64,000 nt of DNA, taken from the NCBI GenBank assembly GCA_916700875.1, contig CAKAKS010000004.1, forward strand, positions 9,878,534 through 9,942,533. The letters are read 5' to 3'. Positions 38,504-50,574 of this stretch are shown one piece after another. Position 1 is the stretch's first letter. The number at the start of each line of letters is the position of its first letter. Position numbers and translations under genes: made by a program. This DNA comes from Sebastes aleutianus (lineage: Eukaryota > Chordata > Actinopteri > Perciformes > Sebastidae). Under the pieces are notes generated by a model. It saw only the letters and a program-made list of their open reading frames with translations. It ran no database searches and had not been told where the DNA came from.

Positions 38504-41145
38504 TGGATCATAGCTCACTGTGTGAACCGCACAGAGACCCACACACTCCCTCAACTCCTCTGTGAGTTAGAAAAAAACCTGATGTTTGTATTGTTTCGGA
38601 GTTAATTTATTGTTACACGTCCTCCCTCCGGGCAGATTGGCCCTCCGCGGCTCATTTATAGGACCGAAATTCTGTGGTCAGTCTTTTCTGTGTGCAATCT
38701 ACTCCATGATTTATGTCTCTGCGGGAAAAAAAATAGACCCAGTATCCTCAGCAAAACCATCAACCACCACCACCGCTGGTATTTGTATATAAAAGGCTAT
38801 TCCTGCCGTTGACCTCCAGCGCAGCGAGTTGCGGTTTTCTGTGCGTAAATTGCGTCGCATTGTTTGTGTTACCCAAGCGGATTTTGTCTTTAATTAGCTC
38901 CAGTGACGATAAAGAGGGACACTTTAATCATAACGAGTTTGGAAACATAAAAGCCCAAAGGCCTTCCTTCCATTAGCAGCTCCAGTGTTTACTGGAGAGA
39001 CTCTAAACAAAACCCCTTGAAGATAAACAGAGGCGCTGCCAGAGTCAGACGCTGCTGGACAAGGAGGCTTAAATCCAGATTGATTGTCATTCTTCTTGGG
39101 AACCAGGGGGCATTGTCATGATCCGGCTATGAGAACAGTGAGAATGTATCACTGCTGAAGAATGCACTCTCATGTTTTTTTGTCTTGAAACAGGAAGTGC
39201 TTCAACTATTTCATCCCTCACCTTTCTAAACCATTTAGTGCCACACATGAAGGAGAGAATTAGGTTTGGAGTTAGAAGAAGCAAAATGTTCCTCTACTTA
39301 TTGGTCCTGTGAGTATTGGTGTTGCAACACGTAGTGATGAAAACCAGATATTCCGACAGAAGGAGGCCGTCGCTTTGGTCTCGAATGTCGAAGCCCCCTC
39401 TGTTGGCTTCTGTGTGGGGGTGTGACGGTGGCGGCGTGGTGTTTGTGTGTCTGTGGTTTTTGGTATTCCTGTGCTGTGTCAGTTTGGGTTTATACTGCGT
39501 TTGTTGCACATCTGGCTCTCCACTTTGATTAATCGCGTCCTGTGCATCTTTTGACGATTCCCTCAGATTTCTGCGGTGACCGGGGGATTAGGTTGCCATC
39601 TCCTCCAGCCGTACACAGAGTCCTAACCGCCCTGGAGGAGGGACGGCTTCCTCCCCGAATGTGATTGTAATTAATGTTGGACAGGCCAAGGCTTTCCATC
39701 TGCTTTGCAAATAAGGCCTCGCACGACTACCGTGTGTCATCGCCATCCGATTAGTTTTTAATGTGTGTCTTGCCTCGATTGGAGCAACTCAGAAAAGCTA
39801 CGGCAGAAAGAGAGCCCCCGAAACACTCCTGGGTGGTCCCCTCCTTGTTTCAAAACCAGCTGAAAAATCTGGATATCATGTGTGGCCAAAGCGAAACTAC
39901 AAATTAGAATGAAGATAAATGAAAGGAAGAAAAGCGAAGAAGCCAAACAATCTGTCTGAAACAATTAGAAAAATATGGGGCAGGATTAACAGATGGAGCC
40001 TAAAGCAGATTTATTCATTGAACAGGCACTTTCCCCGCGTAATCTGTGTTTGTGAAGCCAAATCAAAGAAGAATGCGGCGGCTCCGTTTACACCGACGAT
40101 CTGATTTAAAACCGGAGTCGCCTTTTTTTACGTCAGCAAATCCTCCCCGGGTGTAGATGTAAGAATCTCCGACTTTAAACTGACCCATAGCAAATAAAAC
40201 GCTGACAGTGATTTAAGCTTCGGCGTGAACTGATGTCTTTCACAGCCAGCTGCGGCAGTAGCACAGATAGAGAGCTCATTTTCTGAGGGTATTCTCTCGG
40301 GGTTTGGGTAGATTTAAGAGCCCCTGCGTTACATCCAGTCTCAAGTGCTCTCTGCGAACCATATGTCCCCCCCTCCCCTGCGTGATTCATGTAGACTTCT
40401 TGTTCAGTCATCCATTCTCCTTAGCTTTCATCACTTGTTCAGAATGACCCATTAAGAAAAAAAAAAAGAGCGGAGCAAGTGGTGGAAAACTTCAAAATTG
40501 TGGGACGAGAAGCATATTTTCCAGCTCCTTTTTCATCTTCATTCCTAGGAAAGCACGTGCACCACTGTTTGCCTTGCGGACGTCCTGCTTTCCACTGAGG
40601 TCTAGTGAAGTGACACTGTGTGCTGAATGACTCATGCTGTGTGACATACGCTGCAGCTCCGAACATGTCCTAATGCACAGCAGGGTCCTCGGGTAATGTT
40701 AAAGACCTCTAGTAGCACTGTGGAGCTGTTTTTCTATGAATGAGTCCCTGTTTTGTTTATCTCATGCATGTGTGCGTGACACAAGTGACACCATATACAT
40801 TCCTGTCAAGAGTTTCACTCTATTCCACTGATCTACAGGTGAGGATAGTTTGACAAGATATGCAGCAATGCACCAGCATACTTGAGAATTAGCTGTTTTA
40901 TGACAAAGGTAATGCACACAGTGCGTTTTGGTGAGTAACACTAGATGTATACATACCTTTTTGTTTGTTCACAAGAACACTCCACAGGACCCCTTTAACT
41001 AGAGTTTCGGGCTTGTACACACTTGTTGAATGCAGATTTTAACAGATTTTTTCTTTGTGGCTTTAACAGCAGGCACACTGACTTTGAAGATGAAGTGAGG
41101 AATCTGATAATCTTACATTAAAGAGACACACAAATGTACTTAAAG
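38504..41145. other. unique bmp6 intron 1 sequence, candidate regulatory DNA
   Basis: 2.6 kb largely free of recognisable repeats. 38810-39000 and 39530-40130 have balanced base composition and several homeodomain-type (TTTAATTAG, GTAATTAATG, CGATTAG) and octamer-like (CTTTGCAAATAAGG) sites. The regulatory role is inferred only; see findings. Confidence 0.4.
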
Positions 41146-41798
41146 TAGGGCTGTCAATCGATTAAAATATTTAATCACGATCAATCACACATTTTTTATC
41201 TGTTCAAAATGTACCTTTAAAGGGAGATTTGTCAAGTATTTAATACTCTTATCAACATGGGAGTGGGCAAATATGCTTGCTTTATGCAAATACATGTATA
41301 TATTTATTATTGGAAATCAATTAACAACACAAAACAATGACAAATATTGTCCAGAAACCCTCACAGGTTCTGCATTTAGCATAAAAAATATGCTCAAATC
41401 ATAATATGGCAAACTCAAACCCAACAGGCAACAACAGCTGTCAGTGTGCTGACTTGACTATGATTTGCCCCAAACTGCATGTGATTATCATAAAGTGGGC
41501 ATATCTCTAAAGGGGAGACTCGTGGGTACCCATAGAACCCATTTTCATTCACATATCTTGAGGTCAGAGGTCAAGGGACCCCTTTGAAAATGGCCATGCC
41601 AGTTTTTCTTCGCCTAAACTTAGCGTAAATTTGGAGCGTTATTTTAGCCTCCTTCCCGACAAGCTAGTATGACATGGTTGGATTCCATCAATGGATTCGT
41701 TAGGTTTTCTAGTTTCATATGATGCCAGTATTTTCACTCTATCTTTAAAAACGAATTTGCGTTAACACGTTATTATCTTGTTAACTTTGACAGCCCTA
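41146..41798. mobile_element. non-autonomous hAT-like element (653 bp), AGGGCTGTCAA ends
   Basis: Ends TAGGGCTGTCAATCGATTAA and GTTAACTTTGACAGCCCTA. Flanks are ACTTAAAG (41138-41145) and ACTTAAAA (41799-41806), an 8-bp duplication with one mismatch. It shares an internal block (about 41549-41690) with the 13364 element. No transposase. Confidence 0.85.
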
Positions 41799-41946
41799 AC
41801 TTAAAAGTGGTCGGTAGTGTTCTTCAAAAATACTTTGTTATATTTGTTGAAATTCTCATTACATCCCGACAGCAATCAATAAAGCAAATGCTTTGACAAA
41901 AAAAAGAAAAAAATCCAGGATCTGTGGCTGTCGCAGGACTGTAATA

Positions 41947-41995
41947 AGCCCGTCCACTCATTTCATTCGGCCTGAATGAAATGATTGGACGGGCT
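41947..41995. repeat. 49-bp near-perfect hairpin
   Basis: AGCCCGTCCACTCATTTCAT pairs with ATGAAATGATTGGACGGGCT around a GGCC-centred turn, with 21 of 23 positions matching. It could be the fused ends of a deleted MITE. Confidence 0.75.
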
Positions 41996-42871
41996 ACCTG
42001 TCTACCTGCCTGCCTGATCGCACTCTGCCCGTGTACTCATCCACAAGCTGCTATCTTGACAGCTGTGGGTTCTGACAATAGCCATGCTTGTTGTTTAAGT
42101 TCATCATGATAACTTTGGGGGAGAGGCTTTGGAGGCCTGAAGCAACGGGCTGTCAGTGTTGCTGACTTGCCGCCTTTCTCTGTAGATTTAGGGACTTTTG
42201 GAGCTAGTGCTGCTAGCTACTTTCATTGGGAAAGAGTTCTCAACACTGGGCTGGGTTTTCGGTTGGATACATTTTAAAATCTAGTGTACTCTTGCTAGTT
42301 TCTCAAGATTACTGACCCTAGCTTTCAAGAAATGATTAGTAGTATATGTGCAGGAAGTGCTAAAAAGTCCCTCTGAGAAGACTCTGTGTGTAGTTTTAAG
42401 TACAAATGCGTCTTTTTTCATATTTATATTTTAGGAGAACTCCAGTTGAGACATATTTAGTGGAAAAAGGATGACCTACCCCTCTTCAGATGCTGGTCTC
42501 TGGTCACAGACCTTCTATAAATCTCTCACAAGGTAATATATTGTGGAGTGAGTGGGGAGACACTGACCAATATTGGTAAGGTGCATCTCAGTGGAAAACA
42601 AATACAATGCTCACTCGATTAATGAGAGGTGACGCATTGCTGAACAAATATCTGCCGCCCCCGTGAGGGCTATAATAACCAGCAAGGGGAAAATTGCTAT
42701 TCCTATCAGGTTTGGCTTTTTTGGTCAAGCTGTTACCTCGTGGTTATGGTGAGTCAAGGATGCACAGAAATGGCTTTGGTTTCACGGGTCACAGAACAGG
42801 AACTCCAAATGTTGTTCCTGTGTCATCTGCATTTAACTGTGATGAGTTTGCATTTGCCGTTGCTCTTCCAT

Positions 42872-42900
42872 GCCAGCCAGCCAGCCAGCCAGCCAGCCAG
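42872..42900. repeat. (CCAG)n microsatellite
   Basis: Seven tandem CCAG units. This explains the AS-Q-PAS-Q-P runs in overlapping chance frames. Confidence 0.9.
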
Positions 42901-43446
42901 ACAGGTGCAGAGGCCTCTCGGAGCTTGGCTTGGCTCAGAGCGCAGCCATTGCTTGTTTGTTCGCCCATCCTTTTCTGTTTGTCTGCTGGGTCTTACCAGA
43001 GGGAAGGTCCCGTAATACTCCAAGAAAACCCATTCATTCATTTTTAAGTCAATCTTGTTGTACTTTTCCTACAGTTTTAAATACCCTTTCATGGTTAATA
43101 GGTGAGCCTTCTGTTTTCTGTTCTAAGGCCTCATTTACACTTGTCATTTCAAATGTCTCATTGTTGGATAACATTTAGATGATTTTTTAATAAACTTCTG
43201 TTACACTTACGGTATTATGTGTCTCTGTCAGCCAGATCACTGACTGCATTTGTCTTGGTTTTCCCTGGCTACATGCTATAATCAGGGTCGGCAACTCCAA
43301 TCTAGAAGATGGTTTTAATGCACCTGAAGCTGTTTGGTAACGGCTGAAAGCCTATGCAGTTTTACTTATATATACAATACTTTTAAAAACGATTATAAAT
43401 TGTCTGGGTTGACTACGAGCTTGTTAACAGTGGGCAACTGTGGGGT

Positions 43447-44074
43447 CTGAAAAGTGAATCCATTGCGGAAGTGCCTCAAACTTGCATTCTTTATATTGGC
43501 CAGCAGGGGGCGACTCCTCTGGTTGAAAAAAGAAGTCTGATTGTATAGAAGTCTATGAGAAAATGACCCTACTTCTCACTTGATTTATTATCTCAGTAAA
43601 CATTGTAAACATGAGTTTATGGTCTCAATCGCTAGTTTCAAGTCTTCTTCAATACAGCATGATGTTCATTTAGTAAATTATGGCCCCATTTAGAGAAAAA
43701 TAGACCATAAAGCAGGGGATGCTTGTGGGCGTGGCTACCTTGTGATTGACAGGTCGCTACCACGGCGTTGTCCAGTCTGGGAGTTGTCCGTGTTTTCGTC
43801 TCAGAATTTTAACCCTTTCACAGTGTGCTTTCAGTTCATGAAGGTTAACTGTAACATTTTGGTCGCCTATAAATGTCTTATTCACTGCTCGGTTGTACTT
43901 TGCTCCACCCACTCGTGTCACTTCTGGTTACAAAAAAACAACATGCCGACGGCCAAAAACCAAGATGGTGACGGCCAAAATGCCGGACTAGAGGCTTCAA
44001 AACGGCACCCATTGGTCCACAAACCAATGGGTGACGTCACGGTGACTACGTCCACTTCTTATATACAGTCTATG
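43447..44074. mobile_element. dispersed fish repeat ending TATATACAGTCTATG
   Basis: Contains 'CCAGCAGGGGGCGACTCCTC', 'AACCAAGATGGTGACGGCCA' and 'CCAATGGGTGACGTCACGGT', ending ATACAGTCTATG. This belongs to a teleost repeat family I know as abundant. Its left end is approximate. The same CATAGACTGTATATA terminus opens the repeat at 63539. Confidence 0.55.
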
Positions 44075-47000
44075 CTACTTAACAGCCTCTCACACTGTTA
44101 TCTCATACTCCTATAGATTATTCAGTGGTTGAACTGATCAGGGATCAGAAACGCTTATTAACACTTATAATATGTGACAGAGAGAATGGCAGCTAATTTC
44201 AGTTTCACTTCAGTTGTTGTCATCATAGGGGACACTATCCCCACAGACCGTCAATCAGATTTGAATCCATCTCAAATGCTTTTTGATATCAGATAGCTAT
44301 CCAATCCACCCAAGACACATAAAGTGTCTACGTGTGAAGTTATTGCGGCCCATTTTAAGGCTATTCCAGATTAATTTATGCTTTCGTGCACTTGTCTGTC
44401 ATCATGACTGCTCTCCTTTTTCTTCCTCTCCTTTCTGTCTTTGCACACCCCACTGCATGGCTATAGTGGAGCTGTCACTACACCTCTTACCTAAGTCAAC
44501 AGCCAAGCGTTCTACTAGCCTACCTCCCGCACTTTAAAGGCAAACAAGCCAGAAAGCTTTAAGAAGTGGGTTTTCAGGAGATTAGCCGGGTCCAGACGGC
44601 CCTGGGCTTATTCTGAAATGAAATGCCCTTATTAAGCGGCTGTTTTCCTTGTCTTATGATGCCTGGCTGCATTTCTCAGCGCCTTAGCCCAGGTAAGCCA
44701 CTTCCTTTGCTGCGAAACGTGTCCCAAAGCCCCAGCATGATCAAATAATTAGTTGGCTTCGATCAAAGAGTCAGTTGTTTGATGCAGAAGGGAGCTTTGG
44801 AAAATGTTCACTAAACCGTCTTGAAACACTTCCTGCAAAGCCTCAGAGACCAGAACAGACCAGAACAGTGGACCACCCGTCACTTTCACCTCAAACTCTC
44901 AGCACACCGTAAACAATATTAGCCAGAAGTTAAGCGAGGAATTCAAGATATGCCGAAGCGGAATAAAGGATCTTTTCCGAGACATAAACTTGGCAGTTTG
45001 AAACCTTCCCTGCAATGGTGAGAAAAGTTACATTAACAAACTACAAACCTCTGTTTGTTTTCATCTGTTTACAGTATCAGATATTTCACTGCCGCTACAA
45101 GTTTCACTTGAACTCGCAGTGATGTTCAAGAACGGCCCAAGATATACAAATAATTCAGCTTATTGAGTTACAGTGTTTTAAAGTGCTTCCTTTTTCTCAT
45201 GTTTGGATTGTATTGGTTGTCAAGCTCTTTGGCAAAACACACAGCTGCCTCGAGAAACAAACAGGGTTGATGGGGGAAACATGTCCGGTTAACCTGATTA
45301 TGTCTTTTCCAGTCCAGTTTTATGTCCGTCATACAAGACGAGGTGTTACAGAACAACTCTATTGTCCTCACGGTGCATGACTCCTGACAGTATTGTTCTC
45401 AGTAGGGGGAGGAATTGACGCAGCTAACCTTTTTGCTGAGGGTGTATACATAGATGGAAGATGTACACACTCACACACGGTTTGGTCGACCCTAAGGTCA
45501 GCAGATAACCATTTATAAGACAGCATTCCATTTACACTTGAAGTCATCTCTGTCACACACCCTGCTCTTAACACCCTGCTACACATCAGTCTTCCACCCC
45601 CACGCCCACCCACCCCGATGATATCTCTCCCTCTCACGCCATAACTCTCCGTCTTGACGAGATGGCAGCAGAGATTGGGGCTTAAGTACAGAGATTACAC
45701 TTCTTCTTCTTGCCTTGTTTGTTCTCCCCGTCCTCGTTTTCTTCTCCCGTCCAGTCTTGTGTCTTCATCGGACATTCCAGTTTCGGAGCGATAGCGGAGT
45801 GGGGATGGAGGAGTGTGACGAGATAAGAAGGTGAAGTGCGGCACACTCGCAGGCTGGTAACGATCTATCGAACGGTACAGATAACCCTGGCGGAACATCT
45901 GATTAGGGCCCCGCTGCTCCCATTTATCACCTCTGGGTGCAGGCATGGAGGAATTTGCTCTGTTTGTTCTGCCGTGCTTCAAGCAGGACGGGGCAGAGCT
46001 TCGCTGTCCTCTCGCACATCTGCTGTTTTCCCAGCATCTGTCTGTCTTTACACATCTCTTTTTTTGTAGCTGTCTTTGTCAAATTATTGCTGTTAACCTC
46101 AGCAGGAATCTTGAACACGTGCTGTGCAACAAGAAGCAGCTGATCAGAAACAGGTTGATATGATGGCCTCCTACAGGAGCTCATATAAACAGACAGCGCA
46201 TGATATATTACGCTATTGGCTGTGTATTAAACAAATTGATTGTAGCGTTGGATTCACTGGAGAGTCTGGTGGTCCAAATGCAATTTTAAAGGCTTTTCGA
46301 GCCCCAAAAGAAAACAGAATACTAGCATGAACAGTTTAAATATATTGTCTGGCACAAAGTTGATAAATCACGATTTGTCAGTGTTCTTGGTGTTATGCTC
46401 AGAAAGCCTTTTGCAAATTTGCAGTTGTAGTCTGTTTAATGATTGTTGTAAATGTTTGTATCAGTACATATGCATCCGAATGTGTGGTTATGTGCTTGAA
46501 ACAAGAAGAGACAAAGAGAGAGAGAGAGTGTATGTGTTTACTCCTGCATCGCTCTTTTCCTGCTAAAAGCGCCGTAAAGCTGTCAGCCTTTGTCTTGTGT
46601 TTAACTGTCTATGAGGAGGCCAAGCAGAGGAGATCATTAACCTGGAATTAGTGTGTGTTTGCTTGTGCGAGGCTGTGTTTGTATATACAAAGTTTGTATA
46701 TGTGAACGAGAGAGACAAAGGAGGAAACCGAGAAGCAAAGATGCAAACAAATGTGTCTCTTTGTTTTTCATTCCTGCATTTTCCCCAAGTTCTCTGTGTA
46801 ACCAAAGCTACAAAACTCATTCTGTTGAAAGTTTAAAAACACCTGCAGTCTTGTGTTTGAGTTTAGATGGATGTGATGAGGTTTGGAGTGACTGTAAGAA
46901 GAAGATAGAGGAACATGTGGATACCATAGGTAGCATTGAATTAGTGCAAATTGCATCAATATGTAGCTGTTTTCATGTGAATCGCCACACACATCGGCTT

Positions 47001-47352
47001 GAACCTGACATTCATCTTCTGTTTTAAGAGATGATATGAATGAGGCATAGCTGTGAATTTGAGGGATTAATGACATAGTAGCTCACAGTTTTCCAGCTTC
47101 ACAGCAGTTAGAAATAGCACCTGTTAGAGCAAGTGATGGAAACATGTTTGCCATGAAAAAAAATCTTTATGAAAGGTTGCCCTGCTGGTTTGAAAAAGTT
47201 TGGGAACCACTGCTTTACCGTACTATAATTCCTCAAAAACATTCCTTTTCCAATCATTTTTTTTCTCTGGCTTCTAGGTACTTGCTTCTTGTCCACACTT
47301 GTGTTATTTGAGGAGTTTAGGAGGAATATTCTGTGGCTATTTTGTATTTTAC
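44075..47352. other. unique bmp6 intron 1 sequence
   Basis: 3.3 kb with many overlapping frames of low quality and no domain. 44570-45020 is the most enhancer-like part (AAATAATTAGTTGG, GATCAAAGAG). 46505-46530 has a GA run. Confidence 0.4.
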
Positions 47353-47700
47353 TTAAAGGAACAGTGTGTAGCATTTAGGGGGATCTATTGGCAGAAATGG
47401 AATATAATATTAAGTATGTTTTCTTTAGTGTATAATCACCTGAAAATACGAATCATTGTGTTTTCGTTAGCTTAGACTGAGCCGTTTATATCAACATAGG
47501 GTCCTCTTCAAAGAGCCGGCCACCATGTTTCTACAGTAGCCCAGAACAGACAAACCACACACTGGCTCTAGATAGGGCCATTTGCGTGTTTGCGTCGGCC
47601 ACCGTAGTTCTCCTACACGCTTGGCACACTGAATTTTCAGTTGTTTGCAATCTGCAACCTTACTGCTGGATGCTGCCAGATCCACACCGCACCTTTTTAA
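47353..47700. mobile_element. TTAA-type MITE (348 bp)
   Basis: Starts TTAAAGGAACAGTGTGTAG and ends CACCTTTTTAA; both termini lie in TTAA. About 80% like 48944-49258 through 'GGCTCTAGATAGGGCCATT' and 'CATGTTTCTACAGTAGCCCA'. Confidence 0.72.
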
Positions 47701-47811
47701 ATAAAATTCTATCCATCGAAGGACTCGTTCATTGACATTGTTCAAATCTGTTTGACGATACATTTGACGTTACATTACACAGTACAGGACGTAAGCTTTT
47801 TTTAGTAAACA

Positions 47812-48054
47812 CTAGTTAGTATGTCTTTGGAATTTCTCGTCCATCCCGGTGTTAAAAAAGGTTGTGAACCTGCTGAACTCTGAGTCGGCCCAGTAAACTT
47901 CATCCATTATCATAATGACCCCGTCGTTTGCTGTGCCGGAGAGGCTCGTTCTGGTAATGGAGGTGACCACGGCCGACAGGAACGGCGTAAATGTCATGGT
48001 AAACATTCCTGCTGTCACATTCTTCTGCAAAACCACCAGGAAGCCCGCAGGGAT
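47812..48054 (-). pseudogene. coding-like minus-strand fragment, unrecognised
   Basis: The minus frame opens after a TAA at 48057-48055 and runs to TAG near 47812, with text such as FLVVLQKNVTAGMFTMTFTP and GTANDGVIMIMDEVYWADSE. Composition is protein-like (few rare residues, alternating hydrophobics), but I do not recognise a family. There is no usable acceptor in frame, so if real it is a fragment of a retrocopy or transposon. Confidence 0.25.
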
Positions 48055-48943
48055 TTATCTCTAGTAAATAAAAAAGCTGAGGAAGAGGGAGAAAGGAGGG
48101 AAGAAAGGAAGAAAAAAAGAGGCACACCCAGAGGATGCTTGAGGGGTGAGAAACTCTGGGACAGATGAAAGGTGATTTAAAGCCTTTGGTGACCTTGACG
48201 GAGCAGAGGAAGGAGGGTGTGAGTGTGTGTTTGTTCTGGAAGCCGCATATGCACATTTATGAGTACACAAGTGTCTTTGTGAACATGTTTTATAGTCCGA
48301 ACAAGTAGAAATATGGTGGAAATCCTTTTTTAGCCATGCTAGCGGCATATCAGTCGGTCTGTCTAACACTTTGGTTCAGACTGAAATATCTCAACAACTA
48401 TCGGATGGATTGCCATGGAATTTTATACAGACATTCATGGTTCCTGAAGTATGAACCCTACAGACTTTGGTGATCACCTGACTTTTGCTCTAGCGCCACC
48501 ATGAGGTTGACATATTCAGTTTTTAATGAAATGTCTGGCATTGCCCCGGTTTGTTGATCCATTGCTATAAGCATCAGGACATGGCTTTATGGTTAATGTT
48601 GGACATGTAATAGTTATGTTTAGAGGAAAATGTTGCTGTGTCTTATCATTCATTAGTGATGATCTGTACCTTCCAGGAGTTATCTTGTGTTGAACTCTTG
48701 TAATTTACTTTTGGTGATGAACCCACGTCCCCATAACCAACTTGTTTTTGTCTTTTGTAGTGATTTCCTCCATTTTCCAAAATGCCTTGCGACAACATTC
48801 TGCACAGATGTGAACCCGTTGTATTGAGTCGCATGCGTCCATGTTGGTTAAGAAATGAGAGCAAGAGTATTTTCTGTGAGTGTCAAATGTGAGATGTCTT
48901 GTGGCTGCACTGCATTCTGGTCCAGTGTGTTTTTTTTTGTATT

Positions 48944-49258
48944 TTAAAGGAACTGTGTGTTGCATTTTGGGGGATCTATTGCAGCAATGGAATATAATAT
49001 TAACATGTTTTCTTTAATGTATCGTTGTGTATTTGTTACTTTAGAATGAGCCGTTTATATCTACATACGGAGCCAGCCGCCATGTTTCTACAGTAGCCCA
49101 GAACGGACAAACAAAACACTGGCTCTAGATAGGGCCATTCGTGTTTTCGCGTCAGCCACCATAGCTCTCCTACATGCTTGGCGCTTGGAAGTTTCAGTTG
49201 GTTGCAATCTGCAACCTCACCGCTGGATGCTGCAAAATCTTACTAACTGCACCTTTAA
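48944..49258. mobile_element. TTAA-type MITE (315 bp), sister of 47353
   Basis: Starts TTAAAGGAACTGTGTGTTG and ends TAACTGCACCTTTAA inside TTAA. It lacks the roughly 30-bp segments present in the 47353 copy. Confidence 0.72.
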
Positions 49259-50492
49259 CAGTCAGCAAATATCAAAGTCTACTGCACCTGTGCTGGAAAT
49301 AAATATTCTTAGGCCAGTCATTATGACAAATTAGAAAAAAACACCACCATAAAACATGTTGGAGCCAGAAACTTAAGGTAGATCAACACTAGCTGTTCAT
49401 TTGACAGTGATAAGTGTGTTAGGGGGGAGTTTTCCTCAAAGGTCAGGGTCAAGGGTTAGAGAATGTATGTATGTCCTTACAAATACAGATGTATGTGACT
49501 TGGCTTGTGTGTATCTTCACTGATAATTGGGAGCATATTTGAATGTACTTGTCAGACAACAAGAACTCCCACCTCGTAATACAAGAAGTCTTCATCAAAT
49601 ACCGGTGTCACGGAGAAAGCTGCACCCCTCGGCGCCTCACATGTTCCCAGGCTGGCCGTCTCTCTAAAGAGGACGTGCCTGAAACAACAAACGTGGGTCC
49701 ACAGTGAGAAAAAGGCCCCATGTGAGCGCAGATGCTCCTGACCCTCCCGAGCAAGTAGCCTCCCTTTCAACCGCGCTGCCGCTGACAAATTTACGAGCCC
49801 TAGGCTGACCCGCAGGCTGACTTTCCAAACACGATACTGACAGGAAAACAGTCGGAGACTGGAGGGAGGCAGGGTGGAAGAGAGAGATGAGAAAAAGAAC
49901 ACCGAGGAGGAAGAGTGGCAAGACATGTGTATGCTGTGTTTTTATCAGTGAATAATAAGCATTTTAAATCATATAAAAGATGCTGTAGTTTAGCAAACAA
50001 ATGCAGTTTCATCACTTTTTATCACTATTTTTTTACTTTCTTTTTTCGACTCACAAATTAATATGATTCCATTCCGCTTTCCTAATTCAGTGCATTATTT
50101 TTGCAAGAAGTGGTGGAAGATAGAGAGGGAGTTAAGGCCTCGAGCCACAGGTGGCATCAGAGAAAGCAAAATAGGGTGACAGAAGAAAGTACAAGGAGGA
50201 GAGAGCTTTGTCCTTTATCTTTATTTTCTGTATTTGCAGTTCCATTGTCTCAAGACGTATGATGAAGAAATGTGTTTTTTTATCCATATCTCAGTGAGTA
50301 CAACAGTACAGTAATATGTCAAGAGGTTAGGTGTTTGACCCTCAATGAGGCCGCCCATAACAAAAATGTATCCACTCCCAGTGCCGTGAGGCTTTCTGGA
50401 TAAAAGGATCTTATCACTAAGGATGTGCAAGGGAAACTCTGCCCAGTCCTTCCTTCTGAACGGACACTTTCCACACCTCCTGGATACCTTAT
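49259..50492. other. bmp6 intron 1 sequence between MITE and microsatellite
   Basis: 1.2 kb. 49560-49925 carries long minus-strand open frames, but no protein family is visible. Nothing else recognised. Confidence 0.45.
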
Positions 50493-50574
50493 CTGACTGA
50501 CTGACTGACTGACTGACTGACTGACTGACTGACTGACTGACTGACTGACTGACTGACTGACTGACTGACTGACT
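50493..50574. repeat. (CTGA)n microsatellite, 82 bp
   Basis: About 20 uninterrupted CTGA units. On the minus strand this produces a QSVS peptide repeat in a chance frame. Confidence 0.95.

Noticed and set aside
42694..43178. Several 70-117 codon frames
   Set aside because: Driven by the CCAG repeat; different frames give the same PASQ-type runs.
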